From: a bacterium
Lineage (GTDB): Bacteria > Armatimonadota > Zipacnadia > Zipacnadales > UBA11051
Direction: 5' to 3'
NCBI GenBank assembly: GCA_021372615.1
Contig: JAJFUB010000114.1
Location: 1-64,000 of the forward strand
DNA length: 64,000 nt
In this document: positions 16,689-25,808 of the stretch, one piece after another
Layout: every line of letters begins with the position of its first letter
Position numbering within the stretch: the stretch's first letter is position 1
Notes under the pieces: generated by a model
What the model was told of the DNA's origin: nothing
What the model saw: only the letters and a program-made list of their open reading frames with translations
Database searches by the model: none
Made by a program: the position numbers and the translations under genes

Positions 16689-17465
16689 CTAGCTGCGCCT
16701 GTGGCACAGCAACAGCAGTTCCCGCTCCCAGCCCTCGAAGTCGTGGCCGTCATAGGCGCCGTACTGGGCCACGACCTCGAACCCCGCCTCCTCCAGCATC
16801 GCGGTCAGCTCCTCCAGCCCGTAGAGGCGAATGGAGGCGTGATGAACCCGGCGGGTCTGATCCTGCGCGTCGTACCAGTGGGAGTCGAGCCGGCGGCCCT
16901 GCCGGTCGTACGTGCAGCGCATGACGTACTCGTGGCGGCGGCCGACGCGAACGACCTCGCGGTAGGGGGCATACAGGATCTGGTGGGTGCTGTTGCGGGT
17001 GTCGAGGAAGAAGCGCCCGCCGGGCTTCAGGCAGCGGGCCGCCTCGCTGAGCACCTGCTGGTTCTCGCCGTCGGTCGGCAGATAGCCGAAGCTGTTGAAC
17101 AGGTTCAGGACCACGTCGAAGGACCGGTCGGCGAAGGGCAGGGCCTGGGCGGCGCCCTGGACGAGCCGGAGCGCGGGCTTTGTCTCGCGGGCTGGGAAGC
17201 CCGCGGTCCAGCCCTCCTGCGCCAGGCGCAGCATCATCGGCGAGAAGTCCAGGCCCACCAGTTGGTAGCCCTCGGCCAGGAGCGGCAGCAGGTGCCGCCC
17301 CATGCCGCAGCAGATGTCGGCGATGGCGTCCTCGTGGCGCAGGGGCACGAGCCGCTGCAGTGCCGCGACCTGTTCGCGCGTCTCCTCGGGATCAGGAAAG
17401 CGGGACAGAACGAGGGAATCGGCGTGGTCGAAGAAGACCTGCCACCAGGGCTGATCCACAGGCAT
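16689..17465 (-). CDS. Class I SAM-dependent methyltransferase
   Basis: This 258-residue cytoplasmic enzyme has motif I DICCGMGRHLLPLL (residues 50 on), then LVGLDFSPMML and the later motif LVQGAAQALPFADRSFDVVLN, all standard for the fold. The substrate is unknown. The ATG at 17465 shares its A with the TGA stop of the response-regulator gene (TGATG), which implies translational coupling; a GTG one codon earlier is possible. Linkage with a receiver protein suggests a shared signalling or modification role, but this is inference. Confidence 0.85.
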   Translation of the reverse strand: MPVDQPWWQVFFDHADSLVLSRFPDPEETREQVAALQRLVPLRHEDAIADICCGMGRHLLPLLAEGYQLVGLDFSPMMLRLAQEGWTAGFPARETKPALRLVQGAAQALPFADRSFDVVLNLFNSFGYLPTDGENQQVLSEAARCLKPGGRFFLDTRNSTHQILYAPYREVVRVGRRHEYVMRCTYDRQGRRLDSHWYDAQDQTRRVHHASIRLYGLEELTAMLEEAGFEVVAQYGAYDGHDFEGWERELLLLCHRRS

Positions 17466-18460
17466 CACGAACCCCGGCCCAGGAGATCTTGCAGGTCTAC
17501 GAACTCGTCGTTGGCCGCCATGGCGGAGCGGGGAGCGGCGCTGACGGCCGGGATGATCTCCGCGGCATGGGCCGCCATGACCTTCACCAGGCTGGCCTGG
17601 CGCTCCGTGAACTCCTTCTCGCCGTCCAGCAACACCAGGGCGCCGGTCGTCTCGGCCAGGCCGGGCAGCGGCACGACCAGCGCAGCGGCGAAGCCGGCCA
17701 GGGCCAGCGGACCGGTGGCTGTCGCCGGGTCGCCGAGGAGATGCGACTGAATGACCGGCTTCTCAGTCGCGAGAGCCTCCTGGACTATGCGCTCTTCAGA
17801 CAGCTCCAGGGGTTTGAGTTCACCCGCCCGCTCGCCCACGGCACTGAGGCACGTCACGCGCCCGTCGTGGCCGCGCTGGAAGAGCCCGCAGTGGGCCGCG
17901 CTGGTGAGCTGGGCCGCAGCCCGCAGGACGCGCTCGAGCATGTGCAGCGGCGCGCCGGCCTCCTCGAACTCCCGCCCCAGCCGGACGAAGGCCGTCAGCT
18001 CATCGGTGGCCAGGCTCACCCGCTCCATCAGGTCACGGTTGATGGCGTTGAGTTCGTCGAGCAGGCGGCGGTTGGTGAGGGCGAGTCGGCGCTGCTCCAG
18101 GCCGCGCTGCACGATCCGCACCAGGTCGGCGTTGGCGAAGGGCTTGCGCAGGTAGTCGTAGGCGCCGCAGCGCAGGGCCTCGATCGCCGTATCGAGGCTG
18201 GCATAGCCGGTGACGAGCAGCACGACGACATCGGGGTCGGTGGCCTTGATGGCCTTGAGGACGGTGAGACCGTCAGTGTCGGGGAGGACGATGTCGAGGA
18301 TGGCGGCCGCGAAGGGTTGCTGCTCCAGCAGGCGCAGGCCCTCCTGGCCGCTGCCGGCGGTCACGATCTCATGGCCCTGGCGGTGCAGCACCTCCGCGCT
18401 CACGCGGAGCAGGATGGGGTCATCGTCAATCAGGAGAATGCGGTCGGCCGACTGCGACAT
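17465..18460 (-). CDS. Response regulator with receiver and GAF-like domain
   Basis: This 331-residue protein has an N-terminal receiver domain with acidic pocket DDD (12-14), phospho-acceptor Asp56 in ILDIVLPDTDG and the conserved Lys in YLRKPF. A helical linker follows, then a GAF-like region (about 165-310) that contains VVPLPGLAETTGALVLLDG. No DNA-binding or catalytic output is visible, so it may signal by protein contact or ligand sensing. No histidine kinase is adjacent. The start at 18460 is set by the receiver fold and AGAGGGG; the 31-codon upstream frame overlaps the acylphosphatase gene. Confidence 0.85.
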   Translation of the reverse strand: MSQSADRILLIDDDPILLRVSAEVLHRQGHEIVTAGSGQEGLRLLEQQPFAAAILDIVLPDTDGLTVLKAIKATDPDVVVLLVTGYASLDTAIEALRCGAYDYLRKPFANADLVRIVQRGLEQRRLALTNRRLLDELNAINRDLMERVSLATDELTAFVRLGREFEEAGAPLHMLERVLRAAAQLTSAAHCGLFQRGHDGRVTCLSAVGERAGELKPLELSEERIVQEALATEKPVIQSHLLGDPATATGPLALAGFAAALVVPLPGLAETTGALVLLDGEKEFTERQASLVKVMAAHAAEIIPAVSAAPRSAMAANDEFVDLQDLLGRGS

Positions 18461-18479
18461 GCCGTGACCCCTCTTCGGG

Positions 18480-18761
18480 CTAGGCCCAGGCTGACGGCTG
18501 GACGGAGAAGCTCGTGAAGCTCCCGGTCGGCTCACCCCACGACACCTGCACATGGGTCACTCGCGCCGCCGGCGGCCCCTGACGCAACGCTGCGGCCAGG
18601 CGCTCGAGTTGGGCGCGCTCACCCTCGGCCACGGCCTCCACCTGGTCGCCACGCAGGTTGCGCACCAGGCCCCTGACGCCAAGCCTCCGGGCCTCGCTCA
18701 ACACGAAGGTGCGGAAGCCAACCCCTTGTACCCTCCCGGATACAATGGCATGGAGGCGCAT
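18480..18761 (-). CDS. Acylphosphatase
   Basis: This small 93-residue protein cleaves acyl phosphates. The family signature GRVQGVGFR is at residues 9-17 with catalytic Arg17, and Asn35 lies in VRNLRGD. Length is exactly that of the family. A GTG at 18779 would add six residues, but it overlaps the AGGAGG sequence, whereas the ATG at 18761 gives the usual N-terminus although its spacing is long (16 nt). The order membrane protein, acylphosphatase, receiver protein, methyltransferase suggests one transcript. Confidence 0.9.
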   Translation of the reverse strand: MRLHAIVSGRVQGVGFRTFVLSEARRLGVRGLVRNLRGDQVEAVAEGERAQLERLAAALRQGPPAARVTHVQVSWGEPTGSFTSFSVQPSAWA

Positions 18762-18782
18762 CTGGCTCGCGGGGGCCACCTC

Positions 18783-19169
18783 CTAGGCGGCCGGTGGCGT
18801 CGCGGCTCGCGGCGGGCCGGTCGCCAGGCCGATGCCCTTGCTGGCAATCAGCCCGCCAATCCACCCCATCACCAACAGGACCAGCAGTTTGGCCACCAGC
18901 ACGAGCGCCAGCGGGGAGAGCGCCATGCGCGCTTCGGGCTTGGCGGTAAGGGTGCCCGACGGTAAGGGCGCGGTGGGAGTCAGGCCCGACACAGCCGGCC
19001 GGACCTGCCCTGCCTGCACCCCCAGCAGGTTCGCATCGAGACCATCGTACAGGCGGTATGCCCACCAGAACACCAGGGCCAACAGGGCCACGCCAGCCAG
19101 GAAGACCAGCAGGCCCACGGCCTGATTGAGCACGTGCGAAGGCTGGTTGACGGCAGCGTCCTGCCCCAT
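18783..19169 (-). CDS. Small membrane protein, unknown function
   Basis: This 128-residue protein has two hydrophobic helices (about residues 17-37 and 85-107) separated by a Pro/Thr/Ala-rich stretch, and a short Pro/Ala tail. I recognise no family. The start at 19169 has AGAGGAG. It is the first gene of a minus-strand run with the acylphosphatase, whose ribosome site overlaps its stop codon. Confidence 0.7.
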   Translation of the reverse strand: MGQDAAVNQPSHVLNQAVGLLVFLAGVALLALVFWWAYRLYDGLDANLLGVQAGQVRPAVSGLTPTAPLPSGTLTAKPEARMALSPLALVLVAKLLVLLVMGWIGGLIASKGIGLATGPPRAATPPAA

Positions 19170-19281
19170 CGCGTCACTCCTCTGTTGGGCGGATTATACC
19201 ATGCGCCGGGAGGAGCGGCAACGGCGAGACGTCGGGGGGCTGACATGGGGTCTGCCTCGGCCGCCGACGGCTCCGCGGTCG

Positions 19282-19300
19282 GCGCTACGCTCCGTAGCGC
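19282..19300. repeat. Hairpin in the gap before the 19422 gene
   Basis: Arms GCGCTACG/CGTAGCGC with loop CTC. A second weaker palindrome (GCCGAC/GTCGGC) precedes it. I see no gene in 19170-19421. Confidence 0.5.
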
Positions 19301-19421
19301 TGACCATGAGTGAACCCTGAGATTGCCCTGAACGCCTCGACGGGTATGTTCACAATGTGGCTCCCCCTTCACGGGCGGGGCCGCACACATCCAGCACCTG
19401 GCGTCGCGGGAGGGCCTGACC

Positions 19422-20243
19422 ATGGGCGACGCCGTTGGTCAAGGCGTCGAGGTGATCACTGTGAGACAGACTCTCCCGCTTGCGCTGCTTATCATCATCG
19501 CCCTGAGCTTGCTGCCCGCTCCCGGCACCGCGGCCGTCAACCTCGCCGTGGGCATGAGCGCCTCTGATGTCAGTCTGGGCGAGGCGCTGCTGGTGGCCGG
19601 CATCGCCTCCTTCCTGGGCTTCGACACCACGGTTGTTGTGCACTACCACAGCGACGTCAGACTGCCGCTGTCGGGTGTTCTGACCACGCTCCTGTTCTCC
19701 CGGATGCTCGACGCCGACCACCATCGGCTCGCGGCCTGGCGGTCGCAGGGACGCGGCTGGGGCCAGATCGCCCACGACCTGGGCGTCCATCCCGGTGCCT
19801 TCAACAAGCTGCGCAAGGGCCTGGACATCGGCTCCATGCGCGATGACGACTTCGAGCGCCTGGTGGTGGTGTGGACCCTCTCGCGGTACTACGGTGTCGG
19901 GGAGGACCGCGTGCGGGGCTGGCAGCAAGCCGGCACCCCCCTCCTCGGTGTGCTGATTGCGCTGGACCTCGGCGCCAAGTCACACCGTTCCGTGAGCGAT
20001 CTGCTCAAGGCGCGTCGGTCGCTGCATTCCTGGAATGCGGTGGCCGACAAGGTCGGGGTCGGCAAGAGCGCGCGCAAGCGCCCGCAGAAGCCCAAGGGCG
20101 GCCAGGAGTTCCGGGGCCATGCCTCCGGGGCCACGGCCGGTGGCGGCCAGGGCAACGCCGCGGGCCAGGGCCATGGTCAGGGTCAGAGCCACGGGCAGGG
20201 CCAGGGCCACGGACAGGGCAAGGGCAAGGCCAAGGGCCACTGA
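19422..20243 (+). CDS. Exported protein with Gly/Gln/His-rich C-terminal tail
   Basis: This 273-residue protein has an N-terminal hydrophobic export signal (LPLALLIIIALSLLPAPGTA). The body has helical segments around GWGQIAHDLGVHPGAFNKLRKG and ends in about 35 residues of Gly-Gln-His-Gly repeats with Lys, low in complexity and able to bind metal or nucleic acid. I do not recognise the family. The start at 19422 has GGGAGGG. The neighbour downstream is a lipoprotein gene 62 nt away in the same direction. Confidence 0.7.
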   Translation: MGDAVGQGVEVITVRQTLPLALLIIIALSLLPAPGTAAVNLAVGMSASDVSLGEALLVAGIASFLGFDTTVVVHYHSDVRLPLSGVLTTLLFSRMLDADHHRLAAWRSQGRGWGQIAHDLGVHPGAFNKLRKGLDIGSMRDDDFERLVVVWTLSRYYGVGEDRVRGWQQAGTPLLGVLIALDLGAKSHRSVSDLLKARRSLHSWNAVADKVGVGKSARKRPQKPKGGQEFRGHASGATAGGGQGNAAGQGHGQGQSHGQGQGHGQGKGKAKGH

Positions 20244-20305
20244 CGACGGGGCACTCACGCACGCAACATCAGACGCGCCTATCCTAGCTCAAGAGGAGAC
20301 AAGCC

Positions 20306-21259
20306 ATGACACGAGTACACCGCCTTAGCGTCCGGGACGCCACTTGCGGAGGCAGTAGAGGGGGAGGAACCCGGGGGTGGCGAGGCGGGCTATGGGCCGC
20401 AGTGCTGCTGGGCGGCGGCCTGCTGACGCTGGCCCTGAGTGGCTGCGGGGGCGGCGGTGGTGACGAGGACAGGGGGACCCTGAGCGTGGCCCTCACCGAC
20501 GCCAGCGGCCCCTACGCCAATGTCGTCGTGAGCATCACGGCTGTGTACGCAGTGCCTGCGGGGGACGCGGGCGAGGAGACAGGCCCCGGTCTGCCCCTGG
20601 TGGTCGCCTTCGATACCCCGCAGGTCGTGGATGTGCTGACGCTGGGGTTCATCCAGCAAGTGCTGGGGACGGCCTCGGTGCCGGCCGGTGACTACGAGCA
20701 GATACGGCTGGTCCTGGCGCCCAATCCAGCGACCGGGGAGCCGGTGAACTACGTAACACTCGCCGCCGACCCGACGGCCAAGTTGCCACTGGACACCCCG
20801 AGCGGGCAGCAGTCGGGCCTGAAGATTGCCGGGAAGTTCACGGTCCAGCCCGGTGAGCTGACGGCGGTGGCCCTGGACTTCGATCCCTCGCGGGCAATCG
20901 TCAGCGCCGGCGCCAGCGGCAAGTACCTGCTGAAGCCCACCGGCATCCGCATCGTGACGATGGCCGACCGGCTGAGCACCTACGGCTCGCTGAGCGGGAC
21001 GGTGGGGCCCGCCGAGGCGTGGCCGACCGCCCTTGTGTCCATCATGCCGGAGGGGAGTTCAATCGCGGTAGCCTCTGGTACGGTCAACCCGGAGGACGGG
21101 TCGTTCCGCGCCTTCCTCCCGGCGGGCTCGTACGCAGTGCGCGTGGACGCGACCGGCTACACGAGCTACGACTCGGCCACAGTCCCGTTGTTCTACACCG
21201 TGACCATAGGGGCCGACACGGTGGTGGGCGCCATCACGCTCTTGGCCCCCACGCCATAG
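20306..21259 (+). CDS. DUF4382-type lipoprotein
   Basis: This 317-residue lipoprotein has a lipobox LALSGC after a hydrophobic stretch (about residues 28-45). A DUF4382-like domain follows (GTLSVALTDASGPYANVVVS to LKPTGIRIV). The C-terminal region (about 225-317, with SGTVNPEDGSFRAFLPAGSY) looks like a carboxypeptidase-regulatory-like beta-sandwich. It is probably anchored to the outer surface; the role is unknown. The N-terminal extension before the hydrophobic segment is unusually long and Arg/Gly-rich, but the ATG at 20306 has a strong GAGGAG site. Confidence 0.8.
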   Translation: MTRVHRLSVRDATCGGSRGGGTRGWRGGLWAAVLLGGGLLTLALSGCGGGGGDEDRGTLSVALTDASGPYANVVVSITAVYAVPAGDAGEETGPGLPLVVAFDTPQVVDVLTLGFIQQVLGTASVPAGDYEQIRLVLAPNPATGEPVNYVTLAADPTAKLPLDTPSGQQSGLKIAGKFTVQPGELTAVALDFDPSRAIVSAGASGKYLLKPTGIRIVTMADRLSTYGSLSGTVGPAEAWPTALVSIMPEGSSIAVASGTVNPEDGSFRAFLPAGSYAVRVDATGYTSYDSATVPLFYTVTIGADTVVGAITLLAPTP

Positions 21260-21279
21260 CACCGCGCGTTCGTCTGAGA

Positions 21280-21307
21280 GGGTAGGGGCGGTCGTCCGCC
21301 CCTACCC
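21280..21307 (+). terminator. Hairpin terminator after the DUF4382 lipoprotein gene
   Basis: Perfect 12-bp arms GGGTAGGGGCGG/CCGCCCCTACCC with loop TCGT lie 20 nt after the stop. No T-run follows, so it may instead be a dispersed hairpin repeat. Confidence 0.5.
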
Positions 21308-21483
21308 TCCGTCCGCCGTCTGCGGTGCAGCGCCAGGAACACCCGCAGGAAGCCGGCGGGGCCCCGAAGGAAAAGGCACACCCGCAGAAAGTGCGCAAAC
21401 CGTACTGCTTCCGCTCTCCCTTCTCTCGTGGCACTCGGGTACAATTCCCTCATAGCATCCATGCGTGTAGAGGAGCGAGTGCC

Positions 21484-22203
21484 ATGCGGTCCATCTCACG
21501 AGGGTTCACGCTGATTGAGTTGCTGGTCGTCATCGCCATCATCGCCATCCTCGCGGCCATCCTGTTTCCCGTCTTCGCCCGCGCCCGGGAGTCGGCGCGC
21601 AAGTCCAGTTGCTCCTCGAACGTGCGGCAGTTGACGCTCGCATGTCTGTCGTACGCGCAGGACTACGACGAGTTGCTGCCCTGCGACTACTTCCCCGTCA
21701 ACCCACATACGCGGCTCATCGGGGAGATCCTGCCCTACATCAAGAACACTCAGATCCTGTACTGCCCTTCGGCCTCGAAGATGGTCAACACGCCCGACGT
21801 GGCCGCCACCGCCACCAACTTCGGCTACGGCAACATCAGCTACTACTACTACAGCTATGACAACAACCTCGTCACCGGCGCGCCGTGGGGCACGGTGCCA
21901 ACGACCATCCCGGGCGGCAGCACCGACGGGACCTCGACCTGGCTCGCCAAGGCCAGCGGCGGCTTCCTGACCGGCGGGGCCTTCGCCGGCGAGACGTACT
22001 ACAAGAACGGTCCGCGCATACTGTCAGTGGCCTCGGAGGGAACCAGCATTGCGGCTGCTGACATCTGGGTCTGGTCCGACCCCTTCTACGGCTCAGGCAA
22101 CTCCGTCAAGATCCACTCCGCCGCCTTCGGCTCCGTCAACGTCGGCTACCTGGACGGCCACGTGAAGTTCCAGCCGGGCCAGTCCAAGAATGTGTTCCAC
22201 TAG
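21484..22203 (+). CDS. Type II pseudopilin-like protein, DUF1559 style
   Basis: This 239-residue protein has leader MRSISRG, then [16 protein letters not shown] and [15 protein letters not shown]. It ends with the variant signature [16 protein letters not shown]. The central part, rich in Tyr and Gly, differs from the two paralogues at 3681 and 4535. It is expected to be cleaved by a prepilin peptidase not present in this window. The start at 21484 is fixed by the leader and AGGAG. A -10-like TACAAT (21440-21445) precedes it and a hairpin follows. Confidence 0.9.
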   Translation: MRSISRGFTLIELLVVIAIIAILAAILFPVFARARESARKSSCSSNVRQLTLACLSYAQDYDELLPCDYFPVNPHTRLIGEILPYIKNTQILYCPSASKMVNTPDVAATATNFGYGNISYYYYSYDNNLVTGAPWGTVPTTIPGGSTDGTSTWLAKASGGFLTGGAFAGETYYKNGPRILSVASEGTSIAAADIWVWSDPFYGSGNSVKIHSAAFGSVNVGYLDGHVKFQPGQSKNVFH

Positions 22204-22227
22204 GCGCAGTCGTCCCGGAGGCAAGAG

Positions 22228-22254
22228 GGAGCGCGGCGCCGGCAGCCGCGCTCC
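22228..22254 (+). terminator. Hairpin after the third pseudopilin gene
   Basis: Arms GGAGCGCGGC/GCCGCGCTCC with a 7-base loop lie 25 nt after the stop. The arm sequence resembles the GGAGCGCGG repeats at 30932 and 61119. Confidence 0.5.
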
Positions 22255-22294
22255 TGTCCTCTGGCGCGCATCCCGTCGGCACAGGACACTTGCC

Positions 22295-24034
22295 ATGCAC
22301 CCTCGTTCCCTGTTCCCCCTGGGCCTCGCCCTCAGCCTGGTCGTCGCCGCCGGCATGGGTCACGCCGCCTCGCTGAGCGACGCGGCCCGCCGCGGCGACA
22401 CGCGCCTCGTCGCGCGGTTGCTCGCGAGTGGCCGGCCCGTGGACTCGCGCGACGCCGACGGCATGACGCCCCTGCTCGTGGCGGCACGAGGCGAGCAGCC
22501 TGCTGTCGTGGCGCAGCTTCTCGCGGCGGGGGCCGACGTGGCGGCGACGGACCCGGCCGGCATGACCCCGCTCAACTGGGCCGTACGCGAGAACTGCCGC
22601 GCGGCCGCTGCCCTGCTCCTGGAGCACGGCGCCAAGTCGAGCGCCGTGCTGGCCGCGGGCCTGGGCGACCTCGCGGCGCTGCAGGGCTACCTCGCCGCCA
22701 GCCAGGCGGTGGACAGTCGCGACCCCCACGGGTGGACTCCGCTCATCATGGCCTCCCGCAACGGGCACACCGAAGTCGCGCGATGGCTCCTGGCGCACGG
22801 TGCCGCTGTGGACGCGCAGGACGACGCCGGGGAGACGGCACTCGCCAAGGCGGCCCGGCAGGCCCACCCGGCCGTCGGCCGGCTTCTACTCGCCCATGGC
22901 GCGGCCTACACCATTCACGCCGCGGCAGCCTTTGGGGACCTGGCGCGGGTCAAGCAGCTAGTCGCCAGGGGTACGCCCGTGGACGAGCAGGACGGGCGCA
23001 CCTGGACCGCCCTGATGATGGCCTGCCGCAACAACCGCCCGGAGGTGGCCGCATATCTCCTGTCGCGCGGCGCGGAGGCCAACATCCACTGTTACCACGG
23101 CGACAGCCCCCTGCATCAGGCGGCCGGGCAGGGCGCCGTGCCGACCGTGCGCCTGCTACTGGACCACTGGGCGCAGGTCAACACCCGCGATGAGGTCGGG
23201 CTGACGCCGCTGCACTGGGCGGCGCGGACCGGCCGCGGGGACGTCGTGGCGTTCCTGCTGCAGCATGGCGCCGACCCTCTCGCCCGCGGCCTCGGCGGGC
23301 TCTCGCCGGCCCGCGCGGCCCAGGACAACGGCCACCGCGAGGTCGCCCACCTGCTGCGCCAGGCGGCCGCCTCCCCGCGACAGCCCGCCGCGGCCGAGGA
23401 CTACAAGGCCCAACTGATCGGGCAGTACTCCTTCTACAAGACAGCGGTCGGCAGGTTCGCCCCGGTCTACCCGGCCCTGGCGCGCCAGATCGTGATGGAC
23501 TATGGCGTCAAGGACGGCATCTGCGTAGACCTGGGCGGGGGCTGCGGCTCGCTCTCGACGGCCCTGGTGAAGATCACGAACCTCAAGTCCTATGTGCTCG
23601 ACATTGACCCGGCGGCCGTGCGCCTGTGCGGACTGTTGGCCGTCGAGAACGGTCTGTCCGACCGCGTCATCCCCATCGAGGGCGATGCGATGGCCCTGCC
23701 CTTCGTGGACAACTTCGCCGATATCGTCATCAGTCGCGGCTCCATCTTCTTCTGGCCCAGCCAGGTGCAGGGGGTCAAGGAAGCCTACCGCATCCTCAAG
23801 CCCGGCGGGGTGGCCTACATCGGCGGGGGCTTCTCGCGGCTGATTGACAAGCAGATCCTCGACGGGCTCAAGGCTGACATCGTGGCCAACCGGGGCAAGG
23901 GCAGCGGCGGGTGGGTGCCACTGGAGCAAGACATGGTGGAGCAGTGCCGCAAGCTCGGCATCCAGCAGGTCCGCCTGCTGCACGAGCCGGACAACCTGCC
24001 TGAGCGCGGCTGGTGGGTCGAGGTGCGCAAGTAG
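22295..24034 (+). CDS. Exported ankyrin-repeat / SAM-methyltransferase fusion protein
   Basis: This 579-residue protein has three parts. Residues 1-24 are a signal peptide (LFPLGLALSLVVAAGMGHA). About eleven ankyrin repeats follow (25-360), with clear cores such as GWTPLIMASRNGHTEVARWL and GLTPLHWAARTGRGDVVAFL. A class I methyltransferase domain (about 365-579) has motif I VDLGGGCGSL at 411-420, acidic VLDIDP, and ILKPGGVAYIGGG. Methyltransferases are normally cytoplasmic because SAM is, so an export signal is odd. The start at 22295 has AGGACA. Two further exported proteins follow in the same direction. Confidence 0.85.
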   Translation: MHPRSLFPLGLALSLVVAAGMGHAASLSDAARRGDTRLVARLLASGRPVDSRDADGMTPLLVAARGEQPAVVAQLLAAGADVAATDPAGMTPLNWAVRENCRAAAALLLEHGAKSSAVLAAGLGDLAALQGYLAASQAVDSRDPHGWTPLIMASRNGHTEVARWLLAHGAAVDAQDDAGETALAKAARQAHPAVGRLLLAHGAAYTIHAAAAFGDLARVKQLVARGTPVDEQDGRTWTALMMACRNNRPEVAAYLLSRGAEANIHCYHGDSPLHQAAGQGAVPTVRLLLDHWAQVNTRDEVGLTPLHWAARTGRGDVVAFLLQHGADPLARGLGGLSPARAAQDNGHREVAHLLRQAAASPRQPAAAEDYKAQLIGQYSFYKTAVGRFAPVYPALARQIVMDYGVKDGICVDLGGGCGSLSTALVKITNLKSYVLDIDPAAVRLCGLLAVENGLSDRVIPIEGDAMALPFVDNFADIVISRGSIFFWPSQVQGVKEAYRILKPGGVAYIGGGFSRLIDKQILDGLKADIVANRGKGSGGWVPLEQDMVEQCRKLGIQQVRLLHEPDNLPERGWWVEVRK

Positions 24035-24123
24035 CCGCTCCGCGGGCGTCGTGGGAACGAAAGTGGGAAGGCCGTCGTTCTTGCCTGTAAGTGCCACATC
24101 AGGCCCACGCGAGGTGGACTCCC

Positions 24124-24999
24124 ATGCGTCTGGCAGCCCTCTGTAGTCTCAGCCTCCTGATCGTTGTCTTCCTCATTCTGGCGTTGACCTCAGGCGCCCT
24201 GGCCCAGCCGGCCGAGGGCAGCTACGGTCCGTGCTGCCCGCTGGTCAAGGGGCAGAAGGCCCCGACCGCGCAGACCTCGGCGACGGGCACGACACTGACC
24301 GGCCCCCGCTATGTCTGTGTGACCAAGCCCGTGCTGCTCACCGTCAACGGTGCCACCTACGGGGTCCAGGCCCTGGAAGTCACCGGGTCGCTGCTTACGC
24401 CTGTACGCCTGCTGACGATGGCCGGCGCCAACCTGGAGTGGGGCGGCGACCGGCATGTCGTGCTGACCCGCGGCGCACGTCGGGTGGAGCTGATGCTCGG
24501 CAGCCACGCGGTTACCATCTACGACGGCACGGACTCGCAGATGGTCTCCTGGCCGCTGTGCCCGCGGCTCATTCGCGGCATCAGCTATGCGCCGTTGCGG
24601 CCGCTGGCCGAGGCCCTCGGGCTGGTCGTGGCGTATGACAACGGGGCGGTGGCCATCACCGCGTCCGAGACGGGGGGTGGCCCCGCCGTTCCGACCGGAT
24701 CGTGCCCCGCTGACCGTGTGGACGCGGCGTTGGCAGTGACGGTGGTGCGCTCTCCCGCCGATAGCGCCTTCGGCGTCGGCGCCGGCATCGTTGAGGTCAA
24801 GCCCGGTGGCCTGGCCGAGAGCTTCGGCGTCCAGGCGAAGGATGTCATCATCGGTTGTGACGGCAAGCCGGTCAAGTGCCCCAAGGACCTGGATGATGCC
24901 CTGGCGCGACTGAAGCCCACGGGCGGGACCATCCAGACGCTGACTGTGGCCCGAGGCCAGGAGAAGGTGACGCTGCAGGCGAAGGCGGCGGGGCAGTAG
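24124..24999 (+). CDS. Exported Cu-amine-oxidase-N-like / PDZ protein
   Basis: This 291-residue protein has a long hydrophobic N-terminal signal or anchor (SLLIVVFLILALTSGALA). The middle (about 60-185) resembles the copper amine oxidase N-terminal stalk fold used in cell-surface proteins: VLLTVNGATYGVQALEV to ISYAPLRPLAEALGLVVAYD. The C-terminal part is a PDZ domain (FGVGAGIVEVKPGGLAESFG, then DVIIGCDGKPV). A Cys pair GPCCPL follows the signal. No protease domain is present. The ATG at 24124 is preferred over 24091 because it starts the signal sequence. Confidence 0.75.
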   Translation: MRLAALCSLSLLIVVFLILALTSGALAQPAEGSYGPCCPLVKGQKAPTAQTSATGTTLTGPRYVCVTKPVLLTVNGATYGVQALEVTGSLLTPVRLLTMAGANLEWGGDRHVVLTRGARRVELMLGSHAVTIYDGTDSQMVSWPLCPRLIRGISYAPLRPLAEALGLVVAYDNGAVAITASETGGGPAVPTGSCPADRVDAALAVTVVRSPADSAFGVGAGIVEVKPGGLAESFGVQAKDVIIGCDGKPVKCPKDLDDALARLKPTGGTIQTLTVARGQEKVTLQAKAAGQ

Positions 25000-25025
25000 G
25001 CGCCACACAGACGCGAGGAGTCGCC

Positions 25026-25808
25026 ATGGCAAGCAGAGCATGGGTCAGCGCGCTGGCGCTGCTACCGGCGCTGGCGTGGGCCGCGCCACAGCAGCAGGTC
25101 GCCATCCGCGCCTACATCAACGTCAGCAGCGGTTGTCAGGCCGAGACCGTGGACTTCCTCAACGCGCTGAAGGCCAAGCACAGACCTCATGTGTCACTGG
25201 AGATGGTTGACTTCGGGGACCGGGGCAAGGGCCTCAAGCGCTGGCAGCAGTCCGGCCATCGCTGCCTGACCATCGAGCTGAACGGCTCGGCGCTGGTGAA
25301 GTTCCCGTACGCGAGCAAGACACACGCGGTGGCCTTCCAGATGCCGGTGGGGTTCAACTGGACGCACGCCGATCTGGAGCATGCCGTGCAGGCAGGGCTG
25401 CAGGGGCAGTTGCGGCCGGCCACGGCCGCGGAAGTCGAGGCCGCCGCGCCGCCGCGCCAGATCCGGGCCACCGTCACCACGGGTGCGACGACCGTCAACG
25501 GGCGGCGTTGCGGCGTCGTCGCGATCAACGGCAACATTGCCATGTACATCCCCGGCGCACCGACCGCGGCCGCCAAACGGGCGCAGGCCGCCGCCGCCGC
25601 GCTGAAGAGCTGGCTGGCCAAGCCGGTCAAGATGTCGCAACTCACGACGCAGCCGGTCACGGGGGGATGGAAGTTCCTGGCCGGGGGCAAGGGCGTCATC
25701 ACGGCCACGGCCGCCGACGGCAAGGCCTTCGGTCAGTCGGCCCAGGCCGTGGCCGCCAAGTGGGCCTCGGGTGTGAAGTACGCCCTGGCGCGCGCGAACA
25801 TGCAGTAG
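25026..25808 (+). CDS. Exported thioredoxin-like protein, unknown function
   Basis: This 260-residue protein has a signal peptide (WVSALALLPALAWAA). The N-terminal part has a thioredoxin-like pattern: AIRAYINVSSGCQAETVDFL with Cys37 in a CxxE context, then GHRCLTIELNG. No CxxC is present. The C-terminal part is a repetitive alpha/beta region. The gene lies 26 nt after the PDZ gene with GAGGAG, so it is likely one operon. Its stop codon TAG is formed by the first bases of a dispersed inverted repeat. Confidence 0.65.
   Translation: MASRAWVSALALLPALAWAAPQQQVAIRAYINVSSGCQAETVDFLNALKAKHRPHVSLEMVDFGDRGKGLKRWQQSGHRCLTIELNGSALVKFPYASKTHAVAFQMPVGFNWTHADLEHAVQAGLQGQLRPATAAEVEAAAPPRQIRATVTTGATTVNGRRCGVVAINGNIAMYIPGAPTAAAKRAQAAAAALKSWLAKPVKMSQLTTQPVTGGWKFLAGGKGVITATAADGKAFGQSAQAVAAKWASGVKYALARANMQ

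Noticed and set aside
21429-21484. Long-range pairing of TGGCACTCG with CGAGTGCCA over the start of the third pseudopilin gene
   Set aside because: If the TACAAT at 21440 is the -10, the upstream arm would not be in the transcript; chance complementarity is likely.
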